64,000 nucleotides of DNA from positions 9,206,090 to 9,270,089 of the forward strand of contig AP025065.1 of the NCBI GenBank assembly GCA_036186865.1, in the 5' to 3' direction. Position 1 is the first letter of the stretch. Every line of letters begins with the position of its first letter. The position numbers and the translations under genes were made by a program. This document shows positions 8,958 through 20,072 of the stretch, piece by piece. The notes under the pieces were generated by a model. That model saw only the letters and a list, made by a program, of their open reading frames with translations. It had not been told where the DNA came from and searched no databases. The DNA is from Eustoma russellianum. Its lineage: Eukaryota > Streptophyta > Magnoliopsida > Gentianales > Gentianaceae.

Positions 8958-11443
8958 TATCATACCACGTAACTTTAAGTCTGACTTTTAATAATTAGAA
9001 AACAACTTAAAATTTAATTTCATTAAATGTATAGGTTTATGAGGCTTAGTTAGATAAAATATATGTGAGAAAATAAGCAAAAGGCTGAAATTAAGAAAAT
9101 TAGGCTAAAATACCTAAAATATCCCTCCCCACTTAAATGCTGGGGGAGTTGCACAAAGGAGTATAACTCCCCATTAGCACAAAACGGCGGTTACAAAAGA
9201 AAAGAAGAAGGAAAAACGGCTAGAGGGAAAGACAGGGAGAAAAGGAGAGAAAGGAAGGAGAAGAAGAAAGAAGAAGAAGAAGAAGAGCGGCCAACCTAGG
9301 TCCAATCTATCATGAAATTCCCGCCACACACTCGTAAGACTATCTAGATTCCAAGGTAAGTAATCTTTCTATATGCTTTACGCAAATTTTGGTTCCAACA
9401 GGCCCTATGTTCTTATAAAGAGAAAATTCAGATCACATACTGGTAAATGCGAATAGTTTATGTTAAATGCTCCACTATACACATTTGTTGTGGTTGATTG
9501 ATTAAAGTCATGTTCTTTGGGCCAAATTCTGAGAATAGCTATGTTGTGCTTAATTGTTGATAAACATGCCCTTAAAGTGTTATTTTTTTTACAAATGTTG
9601 CTTTGTGATAGTTTTTTTATTTTTCCAAAGGTTGTCTTAGATGGTTTGAGAAGAATTTTGGTAGGTTTGAAGAGTTAGATGATCTTGCTGCAAGTTTAGT
9701 ATGGGGTAGAAGATTGATGATACATCCGGATATATGAACATTAGAAGGCTTAATGTTGATGCAAACTAATATTTGTAAGGATTAAACTGTATTTTTGTGT
9801 GTTGTGCATGATGGATTCAGATGGTGAGGTTGAATTTAAGGTGTTAAGATGGAAGGGGTGAAGGGAGAAGAGGAAGAGAGGAAGTTACTGCAGAATTGCA
9901 GGTTTTGGGAACCGTCAGAACACTTTGAACACCCACTTTAGGCGCTCAATGTCACATTATGCGCCTAAAGTAGGCGTTCGATGTGTCCCAGTGCATTCCA
10001 GAACACTTCGAACACCTCATAAGGCGCTTCATGTCACATAAGGCGCCTTATGTAGGCGTTTGATGTGTCACAACACATTCCAGAACATTTCGAACGCCTA
10101 GTACATGCGCTCCATGTCACTTTAGGAGCCTCCTGAAGGCGTTCCAAGTATACTGGAAGTCTCTTTTGACACATTAAATGCTCCATGTATGTGAGATACC
10201 TTTATTCTCTTCCTTTGCTCATAAAATACAACGGTATTTGAGGTGTACTTGAGTTGTAAATGTTAAGTGTGAATGAGTAAGGTTAAGAATGGATCCGAAG
10301 TGAATTTGTAATACGAAAGGACCTGAAAGGGTACGAGCGTGGTGTGTTTGAGGCTCAAGATCTTGTACTTGATATGTAAAGTGTGTGTGTATGTTTACAT
10401 GTTTGCTGTGATGTAACATCGGCATTTTGCATAACGACATTTGTTTTGTGAAAGAACATGTGTTTGAAAAAGAAGATTAAAGTTTTCGAAAGACAAGCTA
10501 TGGCTACTGGTTGATCGCAGGGTATAAAAGTCACGCCTGCAGTAGCAGGGTATAAAAGCGTGACCTGTGAATCAATAGCAGTGTATAAAAATACGTTATG
10601 GGGCTGTGGACCTATCAGCACGGGGTATAAAGTTATGTTATAGGGTCGTGGATCTTTCAGCACGAGGTATAAAGTTTTGTTTGCTGTGGATTGATCACCC
10701 ACAGAGTGCTAAGCGAAGAATATGATAAGAAGAATTGTGAAAAGTTTTGTGAAATGACATGCATGACATGTTTACGAACGAAGACATATGCATGGGTTTT
10801 GTGTGTGGTTTTAAAAGATACATGCATCATGTGTCACGAAGCATAAGACTTAACATGCAAGAATTGACATTCGCAAATGATCTGTTTATGTAGTATGTTT
10901 TGCTAGATATATGTTTGTTTCCGTATCCGCGTATCATTTATGTGATTTATTTGGTTTTGATGAATTGTTATAAAGATGTTATTTGCTAACTCGAGCACCT
11001 TATTTTGGGCAATGATTTACATATTGGTGGCTCGTCGTGTGTGGTCCCGTAAGGTTTATAGACGGGTTACTTGCTAGCGATGTTTTCGCTAAGAATAGAT
11101 ACTTCATTCTGCTTTTCAGGTGAGCCAGAGTACGAAAAGATTTTCGTAGGGGACAACGGCGAGTGGGCTCATTGGGATGATGGTCACTAAAGGGGACAGA
11201 TTACATTCCTTTTCTTTTAGTTGGAAGACTTACTGGTTAATGTGTTGCATTGAAGAATATACTAGACATACCTTCAGTTACGTTTCATTTCCACTGTGTT
11301 GTATTTGGTTACATCATGGGTATTGAAGTTTTAAATTTTACAACGTTTCCACTGATTTATCTTACATTATGGATGACGTATGCTTGATCCGCTTGACGCT
11401 TCGTAGTTCTCGTAGTAGACTATGACGAATGCACTGGTACCGA
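8958..11443 (+). repeat. 3' LTR of Tekay-like gypsy element, 3' end truncated
   Basis: It starts TATCATACC after the polypurine tract aagggggtggaa and matches 1631-4138 down to GGTACCGAT at 11443. There it stops and AT-rich sequence begins; the terminal GGGGCGTTACA is missing. From 8958 to about 10285 only scattered differences from the first LTR are visible; from about 10290 on, differences rise to several per hundred bases. Internal features repeat those of the first LTR: donor-like site 9356, 18-bp palindrome 10036-10053, TATAAA boxes 10520-10675, acceptor 11119. Confidence 0.92.
11122..11190 (+). other. Short acidic reading frame after the LTR acceptor, copy 2
   Basis: Twenty-two codons follow CTTTTCAG|GT: they begin EPEYEKIFVGDNGEW and end AHWDDGH before TAA. 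Compared with the solo LTR copy, several differences fall in third codon positions (GAG/GAA, CCA/CCC, TAC/TAT, TTC/TTT). No start codon is evident, so its status as a coding exon is a hypothesis. Confidence 0.35.
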
Positions 11444-12650
11444 TAATATATATTAAATATATTAATATATATTAAATATGTATCTAAAGGCCAGCAACGC
11501 GATGGTCTAGGATAAGACCTCAAAGACATTTGAGAATATATATTAAATATGATTTTCTTTCTATCATTAAATATATTGAATTCCTTGACAAGTGATTTAT
11601 TTATTACCAGATTGGCTAACTATGATTTTTACGATGTAGTTTTTTCGATTAGAGAGAAAAAGTGAAGCTGAAGTTCGTAAAATAAAGAACAATTGAAATA
11701 GAAATCTCTTGAAAAACTAGATTAGATTTTCTTGATCCTCGAACAAGTGTATGTGAACATAAAGTTCAATTGGTTATCAACTTTGGATTTCTTTATTGAC
11801 CACAAAAGAGTCATCAAATCATATATATTGGTTGACTTTATTCTGATTAGGATAAAAGTTCCTGTTGAACAATCTGCTGACGCTAGATACTAAGTCAAAA
11901 GCACAATAGATGTATGTTTGATATCTTGGTTTTAGTTACAAATCTTCTATAAAAGTTGGACAACTGATATTAGTAAACTCTAAAAGAGTCGCGATAAACT
12001 CTAATAGAGTGGTTGGATGTACAACATAATGGTATAAATTCTTGAAAACTTTTAGTAAAATTGACAAGGCAACTTATGCACTAGAAGGGTGATGAAATTA
12101 ATACCATGACAAAGAAATCATGAAATGGAAAATCATGATGGTCTAATAGCACTTGATATTATTTTTCAAAAAAAAAAAGCTCATTAACTCTGTTTTGTTG
12201 AAGAATACTACATATAAGGTGATTGGCCAAAATTGTGAGATAAAAATCTGATCAAAATGAGATTCATATATTTATGGACTTGAAGTTCATACCGTTGAAA
12301 GGGTGAAACAAGATAATTCATGTGAAATGTTGGCAATAAATTGCAGCCTATGGAGATCAACATATTGCCTCAATATTTGCTTAAAGTCCTAGACTTTATT
12401 ATGAAAGAAAATATTCGCATATGATTGATATAATTACAACTTTTCATAATACGCATCTGGTATACGACATCAATATTGTTCTATTAGTGATGCTTGATAC
12501 ACATGCAAAAAGAATATATAAAGTGTTTGAAGCACTTTGAGTTTCTAAAGAACATGAGATGTCTGAAGCATCAAGTTCTCGAGAACTATAGTGTGTCAAA
12601 TAGTAAGGATCTGTCTAGTTTAGAGGTTCTTATGTGCATATATTTGCATT
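11444..12650 (+). other. AT-rich spacer, no recognised gene
   Basis: It begins with repeated TATATATTAAATAT units (about 11444-11560), which may mark an insertion or deletion scar at the broken LTR. The rest is AT-rich with no open frame and no motif I can place. It may be the decayed 5' part of the copia element whose RT follows, but no gag, protease or integrase text could be read. Confidence 0.4.
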
Positions 12651-12659
12651 AATTGATTG

Positions 12660-13530
12660 AGTACCATCATATTTGTTAAATTCATCTGGAAAAAGGATAT
12701 ATGGACAATTTAGTATGTCATTGTGCTTTAGGCAAATCAAGGTCGAGCTTTTTTATTATCTCTATATATGTTGATTTACATCTCTTGAAGAGATTTCAAA
12801 AACTGCGGACTATTTAAAGAAAGAATTTGAAGTCAAAGACTTAAGAAATATATAGTTTTGAGTTGGTTTGTAAATTGAACATATGTAAGATGATATATTT
12901 TTGCATCAATCAACTTGTACAGAGAAAACATAGGGTGAAAGGATTTTATATGGATAAATGACTAGTGATTCGTACACCTGATCTTGATAAAAGATCCATC
13001 TATACCATGTGATGAAGGCTAGAATATTCTTGGTTCTCAATTACCATATCATAATGCAATTTATGGAATCATTTGCTTGTGGATAATTCTAGAAAAGATG
13101 CAAGGTATTTATACAATCCCTACAAAATTGATCTCACGCATTCTATTTGTTCACGTATAGTGACGCTGCTATATTGTGGTGATCAACAAAACAAACTTTG
13201 TTGGCTTCCTCTTCGAAACTTATGGTCTATTCATCTAAAAAATACACTAGCCACATTATGAAGATGATACAATATGAAATAGCTTGGCTCAAGGGATGAT
13301 ACATCAAAGAAGATAAAACGAACCGCATATCATCAAAGTTCTTCTTGATTCCTGATGTTCAGAAGAAATGTGATATTGATGTACAACAAATTTATCAACA
13401 GTAAATCCATCATATTTATTTACCACATCATTATCAATTTTGACCTTTGAGAAACTGGTGAAGAGAATCGGAATGTGCCAACTCGAGAGTCTTAAGAGAA
13501 GTCGTCAACAAGGGGAGTAAATCCAACACA
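12660..13530 (+). pseudogene. Ty1/copia RT and RNase H relic
   Basis: Highly decayed copia pol. Readable pieces in several frames include ISIYVDLHLLKRFQKLRTI-like RT text and TADYLKKEFEVKDL near 12800-12845 (region after the RT active site), RNase H text near 13170-13260 including a serine-rich WSIHLKNTLAT stretch, and FFLIPDVQKKCDIDVQQ near 13343-13390 (RNase H C-terminus). A purine-rich AACAAGGGGAGT stretch follows at about 13508. Frame shifts and stops occur every few dozen codons. The order of pieces and the LTR start at 13639 show one plus-strand element; lineage not assigned. Confidence 0.75.
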
Positions 13531-13638
13531 AAGAATGTGCTGCTCTTTTTTGTTCGCTAGGATTTTTTCCACTGAGTTTTTTTTCCTAGTAAAGTTTAAC
13601 AAGGTATATTATTTATATGATGGACATACAAAGGAGAG

Positions 13639-13970
13639 TGTTATGAATATTTTTTTGACGGATGTCCATTCAAAAGAAAACTGTATTTGTCTTTTAATAA
13701 TATCGAAAGAAGATAAGATCAGCTGCTCAATAGCCTGCTTCAACATCATAATGAGATTAGGCGATTCAACGGCTTAAAAGGATAATGATAAGAGTAGGTG
13801 ACATAACAGATTAAAATGATAATGATAATATTAGTCGACTCAACAGCTTACTTCAAGAGCATACGTATACTGCTTATAAATAGGAAGACCTTTCAGTTCA
13901 CTTATGGTACTGATTTCAGAAGTCATCTGCACTTCAATGAAATTCTCTCTTATCTTTGAGTAATCTATGT
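13639..13970 (+). repeat. 3' LTR of the decayed copia element
   Basis: A purine tract (aaggagag) precedes TGTTATGAATA at 13639. Inside are a TATAAATA box (13876-13883) and a pyrimidine-rich region (13940-13970). Copia LTRs of this type commonly start TGTTATAAATA after a purine tract. The right boundary is not certain because no partner LTR is visible. Confidence 0.6.
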
Positions 13971-14377
13971 TTTTTTTCTACTCTTTTTGGTTACTTTCAT
14001 AAAAATTTGAGCATTATTTAAAGAAGTTAAATTATTTTTGTTATTATTACTATTCTATCTTTAGTTGGTTAATTTATTTAAGCTAAAGAAATCACGTAAA
14101 TATTGATTGGAAATGTAACATAAAAACTTTCACTAATAATATACTTGTATTTTTGAGAGTGAAACAATTTTCGGAATGAATCAAGATAAAAACTAAAACA
14201 AGAATATACAATTGTAGCCAAATTTACCTAGTCATTTGGATAACCTTAGCGAAGTTTACATAGTCATAATCCATATTCAGTTTAATAAAACTTGCATAAT
14301 ATTTATAAACTTATATAATTTCTTTTAAAACCCCATGGTAGTAGAACAAGAAACCTGCGCGAGCACGCGCGCACACA

Positions 14378-14403
14378 CACATATACATACATACATACAT
14401 ACA

Positions 14404-14439
<36 letters not shown>

Positions 14440-14446
14440 TATATGT
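14378..14446. repeat. CATA/TA microsatellite
   Basis: About fourteen CATA repeats flanked by CACACA and TATATA runs. A simple sequence repeat; open frames through it on the minus strand are artefacts of the repeat. Confidence 0.95.
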
Positions 14447-14970
14447 ATGTGTATGTGTATGTGCGTGTATATGTACTTGTATGTGTATACACACATAACT
14501 AGATAAAGCTTTAAATTTTAAAAGATAGGAACAATAAGGATAATAAATTAACCAAGACTGCCCTGTTAAATAAACTACTTTAACATTTGTAGAACGGAGC
14601 GAAGAACGTTAGGAAACTTTAGCTAATGTTGTTTCTCACATGATGTTTCCTTTAAATTCTTGATGTCTATGTTAGCTAGATTTTGTTAAAATACACACAT
14701 GATAGATGCACGATCATGATCATCTATTGATAGACCAATCGATTTATACATGTTCTATTGTTTTTCATAATTAAAATATAATGCACTTTGAAAAACAGAA
14801 TCAAGAGAGATTAACCAGACAATAAATTAGATGCTCACCTTGTTAAACGTAACGGAAAGTGCACCGAATTTGTATTAACATACAGTAAAAATGCATAGGT
14901 ACATCAGAAAAACTTAATATAAGCATAGCTATACAAACAATTCTGTCTCTATATTATCATCCGTACTACT
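14447..14970. other. Unassigned AT-rich DNA
   Basis: No open frame with recognisable content, no terminal repeats and no RNA gene could be identified here. Confidence 0.5.
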
Positions 14971-14976
14971 TTGATG

Positions 14977-15125
14977 AACCATTCACCACCTCTCACCTCC
15001 ATTCTCACCACCCGCCACGTGCAAGCAGGAATGATGAGGTTAGGTAAGGAGTAGAGAAAAAGAAGTGGATGAGAAAAGTGGCTGTCACGTGGCGAACGGT
15101 GGATTGGAGTGAGGGGTTTGGAGGT
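14977..15125. repeat. Imperfect inverted repeat with a G-box in each arm
   Basis: The left arm (CACCTCCATTCTCACC then CGCCACGTGC, about 14985-15023) pairs with the right arm (TCACGTGGCG then GGTGGATTGGAGTGAGG, about 15085-15120). Roughly three quarters of 38 positions match, around a 60-nt loop. Each arm carries CACGTG. It could be a small MITE or a regulatory palindrome; no target duplication was found. Confidence 0.45.
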
Positions 15126-15987
15126 GCCGAGATCTATCTCATTCACGATACCTTGTCAAACGTATCAAGTGGGCACTTTCATGACCCCCAAGCAATTATT
15201 CTTTCGCCACAAGAATCTAAATGTAGCAAATGTATGAACATGTGGCAGAAAAAAGTCAATAAATTATGACGTTAAAGGTAAATAGTTCGGCATGCTTGAA
15301 GCTCATCCAAATTGTCTTAATAAAAAAAAAAAAGTCGTATTGGAATTCTGCTGTGATACAATTCGGTGTTACTTGAGCATTAGTTGGGTAACATGTCAGT
15401 GATTATTTATGCATAGAGATCAGCATGCAGATCTGGGTATGGAAATTAGAAAAAAATCAAATTATTTTAGGTCGGCATTTGTTTATTAGTATACAGAGGA
15501 ACACTTCGGCTGAGTTTATTGAATGGAGCTCGAATAATATCATTTTTATTATGTGGATAATTTGAATAAAATGATATCGACCTAGTTTTCCTAACAAAAC
15601 AATAATGAAGGGCTTCAAATAAACAATGCAATAATGAAAGCCATTTCCCTTGCGAGTAACATATTTTCCTCCTCTTTTTCTTCTAATTTATTAGCTTAAA
15701 TTTATCGTTTTCCCAACTAATTTCTACACATTCGGCATTTTATATTTATGAGGCAATAAGATCTAACCTTCAAGAGGACTAAATCATTTTGCTATTAATT
15801 GCGCAAATACCTCAAGAGATTAACAATTTATGAAGTTCACGCGATTTGACATTTGTTAATATATTGCATGCATTAAAAGGGAGTTTGTTTCTCGTTTTTC
15901 TACCGAAGATGTATTAAAGGGTAGCTTGGAACCGTAATTATCAATATGATTGTGGTTGATATTATAAACTTGTTGGAAACATTTGAT
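15126..15987. other. Unassigned AT-rich DNA
   Basis: No gene, repeat boundary or domain text recognised. Confidence 0.5.
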
Positions 15988-16171
15988 GGCGGGTCGCGGA
16001 GCAACTGGTAAGCTTGCTGTTTTGTGATCTTAAAGTTACGGGTTCGAGCCGTGAAAACAGGATCTTACACAAAGTATAGGGTAAGCTGCATACATCAAAA
16101 TTTCGCGTTCTGACCCCTTGCCGGATCCTGCACAAACGTGGAAGGCTGGTGCATCGGAAACGTCCTTTTTT
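15988..16171 (+). mobile_element. Au-type tRNA-derived SINE
   Basis: The head carries pol III promoter motifs: an A-box-like GGAGCAACTGGTAAGC near 15998 and a B-box GGTTCGAGCC at 16041-16050. The body has GGGTAAGCTGCATACATC and CCGGATCCTGCACAAACG, and the tail ends TGCATCGGAAACGTCC followed by T6. These match the plant Au SINE plan (tRNA head, GTAAGGCTGCGTACA, CCGGACCCTGC, T-tail). A clean target duplication was not found. Confidence 0.8.
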
Positions 16172-16184
16172 AATTTAACAACAT

Positions 16185-16310
16185 GCACATATTATTGTCA
16201 TACTTCTTTATGATCCAGCTCCTCCACGAACCCTATACAAATACGGAAGTCCAGTGCACCAGAAGCGCTCCTTTTTAATTAACAGAATGCACATATTATT
16301 GTCATACTTC
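16185..16310 (+). repeat. Duplicated SINE tail plus flank
   Basis: A second, diverged Au SINE tail (about 16213-16277: ACGAACCCTATACAAATACGG, then GTGCACCAGAAGCGCTCC and T5) is followed by the same flank as the first SINE. GCACATATTATTGTCATACTTC begins at both 16185 and 16289. This points to a tandem duplication of tail plus flank, or two insertions with later conversion. Confidence 0.65.
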
Positions 16311-16618
16311 CTTTAACACTTTTAAGTATATTGCTTTAGTAACTTTTCATATTTGCTCACTCCTTTATCTCCTTATATAAAGAGACATTAAGTCTCTCAT
16401 GACCTAATAGAGCAGGTTTACTTTGAGACACCATATAAATACCAAGTCCTAAACCTCTCACCCAGAAATTAGTCGAATGACTTGATTTACATCATTCACG
16501 AAGTTCTTTGGACCGAAGCGGTAGGAGGTCCTTGAAGTGCATTCAAGCAATGCAAGTCATGTGTTACCACTAGCACTAGCCTGAAATTAAAATATAAATG
16601 GTGTTGTAGATTGGCAAT

Positions 16619-16925
16619 AGGGATGTTCAATGAATCGAACAGTTCGCGAATTGTTCGAGTTCAGTTTGTACTGGGTTCGTATTTTTTCGGTAATTGTTTG
16701 TAAAAGAGCCGAATTCAAACAGCTGTTGGGTTCGTTCACTAAAAGAATCTAACTATTTGCGAACTATTCAGCTCGTTTAAACAGTTATAGCGTTATCGAG
16801 CCGAACTCGAACCAATTTTAAAGTTCGTTTAGTTAAACAAACCGAGCTGAATAGTTCATTTAGCTAAACGAATCCAAATTCAAAAACCTAGTATTCGGTT
16901 CGGCTCGCTTAGTCAACACTTCTCG
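16619..16925 (+). mobile_element. hAT-like MITE, GTTCG/CGAAC-rich family, copy 1
   Basis: A 307-bp element starts AGGGATGTTCAATGAA and ends in a degraded mirror of that terminus (GTCAACACTTCTCG). It is flanked by TTGGCAAT (16611-16618) and TTGGCAAC (16926-16933), a 7-of-8-base target duplication. The body is rich in GAACTGTTCG-type and CGTTTAG/CTAAACG inverted motifs and has no coding capacity. The 8-bp duplication places it with hAT-type MITEs. Related copies lie at 54620 and about 58230. Confidence 0.75.
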
Positions 16926-17214
16926 TTGGCAACCATTTTATCGTGACAATTTTAATAGAGGTGGAAACCAACAAGATTTCTATGTCAATTCATATGTTGT
17001 CCATCATGGGCTACTGCACGCTTAATTGTGAGGTTTATAACAAGCTCAAGGGGGAGGCTACCCCCTATTCAACAACTATAGGGGCCACAGATAGACTGGT
17101 AAACGTCTATTATATGCTCTACTGAAGTAGCCATCACAAAGTTTCATGATTTCCGCATTGAAGGTCCTTTGAGGCACAACATCAATAATATTGTCTCATT
17201 TTTTAGACGTTCCC

Positions 17215-17345
17215 ACTTATGACATCATATGGGGAGTCGGATGTACGCATCCATACCCATATGTTAGAAGCACACAAAGGTTATTTTCCGATGACCCATA
17301 ATGATGTGTCAAACTATGTCGATCAAATTCTACTTCACAAACAAA
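17215..17345 (-). mobile_element. Au-type SINE fragment, reverse orientation
   Basis: Read on the minus strand, the segment gives TCATCGGAAAATAACCTTTG followed by GGGTATGGATGCGTACATCC and GACTCCCCATATG, the middle of an Au-type SINE. It closely resembles the fragment at 55160-55300, including TTTTCCGATGACC on the plus strand. The tRNA-like head is not clear. Confidence 0.55.
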
Positions 17346-18030
17346 TGCTCAACAAACAAATGTTCAATCAATCTACGTGATCTCCATTCCCACAGCTGAT
17401 CCACTAGCGCTATAGTCTAGTACAGATTATAGTCTTTTGCTTTTTGATCTTTGGTACACACATAACATGTTAGGTGTGTACCGTATAGATACTTTTGTTA
17501 TTTTCATGTAAATAGCGTCAGGCAGCATGTTGCCTTGACGATTCATCTTCCGTTTGCTTATTTTCTTTGGCTTTAATGGCAAGCAGCATGTTGCTTCGCC
17601 ATCTTCGTCTATTGTACGAGTTGCACCCCTATTAAGGTGCACTTTCTGGTCAAGGTTCGTCTTGGCCTATTGGGTATTACTATTTATATTGTTCTCAAAA
17701 AAATCTACGTGATCTCCGAGTGCACATATGGACCTTGTGATGTTGAAATCCTGTTTTCATTGGGAGGGGAAGCCTTGAATGGTTATTTATCTTACCAAAA
17801 GAATGCATATACACATTGAGATATGTGTTTTTAGGAACACTTTTGTTAGCGGTTCATTTTAGCAGATCTCAGAAGGCAGCCATTTCATGATACTAGAAGA
17901 GGTTATTAATCTAGAAAGAGTGTGTTCAACCATATGACATGCATAATTAAATAGCAGAAACAAATAAAAATAGATCTTAACATGCAAAAAAGATAGAGAT
18001 AGAGTGTTTGGAATAAAAAAGAGAAGAAAA
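17346..18030. other. Unassigned DNA with small palindromes
   Basis: Two short palindromic motifs, GGCAGCATGTTGCC (17521-17534) and AAGCAGCATGTTGCTT (about 17581-17596), lie 60 bp apart. No gene was recognised. The segment probably includes the decayed end of the minus-strand element to the right. Confidence 0.4.
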
Positions 18031-18034
18031 TAGC

Positions 18035-18462
18035 ACAATTCAACTTTCAAAATCAGTTTATGACCGTTCTAAATTAAATGATTGCGTTTCAATACAATCC
18101 TCATGAAAGTTTGAAAACGAGGTCAACCAATCAACCCAGAGGTCAAACGACGAAGTCAATTGGTCAACTTCTAATTGAAACAGTCAATTTGAGCTTTGCA
18201 GTCTGAACAATAGCGAGGTTGGACCTCGACCTCGAGGCAAACAATGACTTCAAATTATGTGACAACAATATTCAGGTGAAACGATGGAGTCAAACAATTG
18301 GCTTTCAGGTGAGACGATCAAGTTCATCGTTTGTCTGAAAGTGAAGCGATTACTCTATAGTCTCACCATTTCATTTGAAGCCATTTTCGATTGAAATATA
18401 TTACTTAGTTTTATACAAATTTAGAGCATACAGCAAAGATTTTTTATATGTTTTTTCCAGCA
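18035..18462 (-). repeat. Diverged LTR-like repeat of a minus-strand copia element (3' copy)
   Basis: This segment is about 75-80% similar by eye to 23800-24241, in the same orientation; both share ATGACCGTT, CAATCCTCATGAAA, ACCCAGA, GATCAAGTTCAT and CATTTCATTTGAAGCCATTTT. On the minus strand both begin TG(T/C)TGGAAAAA, a copia LTR start, preceded here by a purine-rich GAAGGGATT. I interpret the pair as the two LTRs of an old minus-strand element spanning roughly 18.0-24.2 kb. Confidence 0.6.
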
Positions 18463-19630
18463 ATCCCTTCGTGTGATCCAAGGTTGTATAAGTCTAATCT
18501 TGAACGTCATAAATTGGATTCTCTGTTATTAAACAAACACATTGACACATAATAGACGATGAATTACGTCTTGAATCACCACTTAGTATTAATGGAAGTA
18601 TATAAACAGAAATATGATGATATACACATCTTGAATCATATTTATCTATTGTTTACATAATCAACCAAAAGACATGTCAATATCTAATTCAGACAAGTTC
18701 ACAGTTTGATGCTAGTTTGTCTATGCGCTCGTTCCACGTTTTCATAAATGCTCTAAAGAATTATTCCAATCTCGCATAGGAAGCGACACCACATCCACAC
18801 TTATATAGGTGAAATTCATCAAGTTTGTACTTTTCACACCACCATAAACATGGGTATGAATTTCATCAAGAGATCTTTGAAATCTCGCTTGTAAAAACTT
18901 TACAGCAAACACTATCTATATCAACACATATGGAAGGAAAAGTTTGATAGTGCTCATTAGAGCTCTTCTATGGCTTGTTCTTACCCACGAATCTCGTTTG
19001 TAGGATCTCTACTAACAGAGGTGGGGCTGCCACTATAGAGAGCACATATCAAATGGAATAATATCATTCCCTCAATGTCACAAGGACCAACCTTCACCTA
19101 GTTCTTTTACACCGGGCCATTCTCGTTGACCTCATATTGTCTATGATTTACCCAAAAAGAGCTCTAAGAATTCACAATGTTGTATCATTCATCAAATGCT
19201 AGCACATTCTCATGTCTTTACCTTTCAATTGTGTCAATGAATCACATAACAAAACATCTCATTGGTCCATAAAAACTAACTCAAAACATACTTGGAAACG
19301 TTAAGCATTGTTCTTATCAATCAAACCATCAAACTCAAATACAATAAAATATTTCCTTGAACCAACTCATCTAGTAAAATGTAATCATCATTCATCATAA
19401 ACATCTTTATAATGAAGTTAATTTTATCAACAAATTATTGACCAATCATAATGGAATTAAACCAATAATAATGGAATTAACTTCATATACATCAAGACAG
19501 CTTATCATACTCATAACTTGAAACAACACAACCTTAACCAATTAGAAACAATAAGCTAACAACTATTTTAGTATTGATCTAATTTTTTTACTTCGACCTT
19601 TTGAATTTCTTTAAAATTTATACAAAATCA
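18463..19630 (-). other. 3' non-coding part of the minus-strand element
   Basis: AT-rich, no open frame. Read on the minus strand it resembles the long non-coding stretch before the 3' LTR of copia elements, but no pol domain can be read. The younger element at 19631 is inserted at its right end. Confidence 0.45.
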
Positions 19631-20027
19631 TGTTGGTTAATTTCCCTGTTCTACTAGGATTATGAGTTTCCTATATTTTAGGAATTTAGATATGGTATAT
19701 TTCCTTATTGGTGTTTATCTTTTCCTATTAGGGTTTGGTTTTGTTTAGACTAGTTAGCTTATAAATAAAGGGGCCAGCCATAGTAGATGGTGCCTCAAGA
19801 GTGCCAAGAGCGCCAAGCGTGCCAAGGCCAAGAGTGCCAAATACCAATCCCGGGTAGGGTGATTGGTGAGTCAATGCCGGGTAGGGTCATTGACAAGTGG
19901 CGGCGAGTGGTAGTTCGGTTTTGAGTTATTTTCTGTATATCAATAAAGTGTGTTGTGCTTTTTACGCGTTGTGTTCTTGAATCCGTTGTTTACTTCAATT
20001 GGTATCAGAGCAATTGTTGTTGCTTCA
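19631..20027 (+). repeat. 5' LTR of the 1.4-kb element
   Basis: It starts TGTTGGTTAATTTCC; TATAAATAAAG (about 19760-19770) is a likely TATA box. After it comes a run of related GAGTGCCAAG / GCGTGCCAAG / GGGTAGGGTCATTG motifs. It ends TTGCTTCA. The last 30 bases contain an intact tRNA-Met primer site (20000-20011), so the PBS unit is part of the LTR. Confidence 0.93.
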
Positions 20028-20072
20028 ATTGGTATCAGAGCAATTGTTGTTACTTCAATTGGTATCAGAGCC
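20000..20072 (+). other. Triplicated primer-binding site
   Basis: TGGTATCAGAGC occurs at 20000, 20030 and 20060, in 30-bp units of CAATTGTTGTTRCTTCAAT plus the PBS. The first unit lies inside the LTR and is also present at the end of the 3' LTR (21001-21012); the second and third lie in the interior. All are complementary to the initiator tRNA-Met 3' end. Confidence 0.93.

Larger units (their letters stand above)
1631..11443 (+). mobile_element. Tekay/Del-like chromovirus (Ty3/gypsy), LTR to truncated LTR
   Basis: A near full-length LTR retrotransposon: 5' LTR 1631-4138, PBS at 4141, gag, protease, RT, RNase H, integrase and chromodomain, polypurine tract just before 8958, and a 3' LTR cut at about 11443. 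The 3' LTR lacks the last 35 or so bases present in the 5' LTR, so no target duplication can be read on the right. Every coding domain carries stops or frame shifts and the second RT aspartate is replaced by His, so it cannot move by itself. Together with 1-1630 it forms a tandem array sharing one LTR, the usual product of unequal recombination between LTRs or of template switching. Confidence 0.9.

Noticed and set aside
11444..12650. Gag, protease and integrase of the copia element at 12660
   Set aside because: Expected by position, but no domain text could be read in any frame.
14303..14496. Small minus-strand frames in the CATA repeat, and similar Tyr/Ile frames at 41534-42344
   Set aside because: Repeat-driven open frames, not genes.
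15988..16060. Possible tRNA gene
   Set aside because: A- and B-box motifs are present but no cloverleaf can be folded, and the Au-type SINE body and T-tail follow.
17040..17130. Au-type SINE head next to 17215
   Set aside because: Contains GGGGGAGGCTACCCCC, but box motifs and order did not match a SINE well enough to call.
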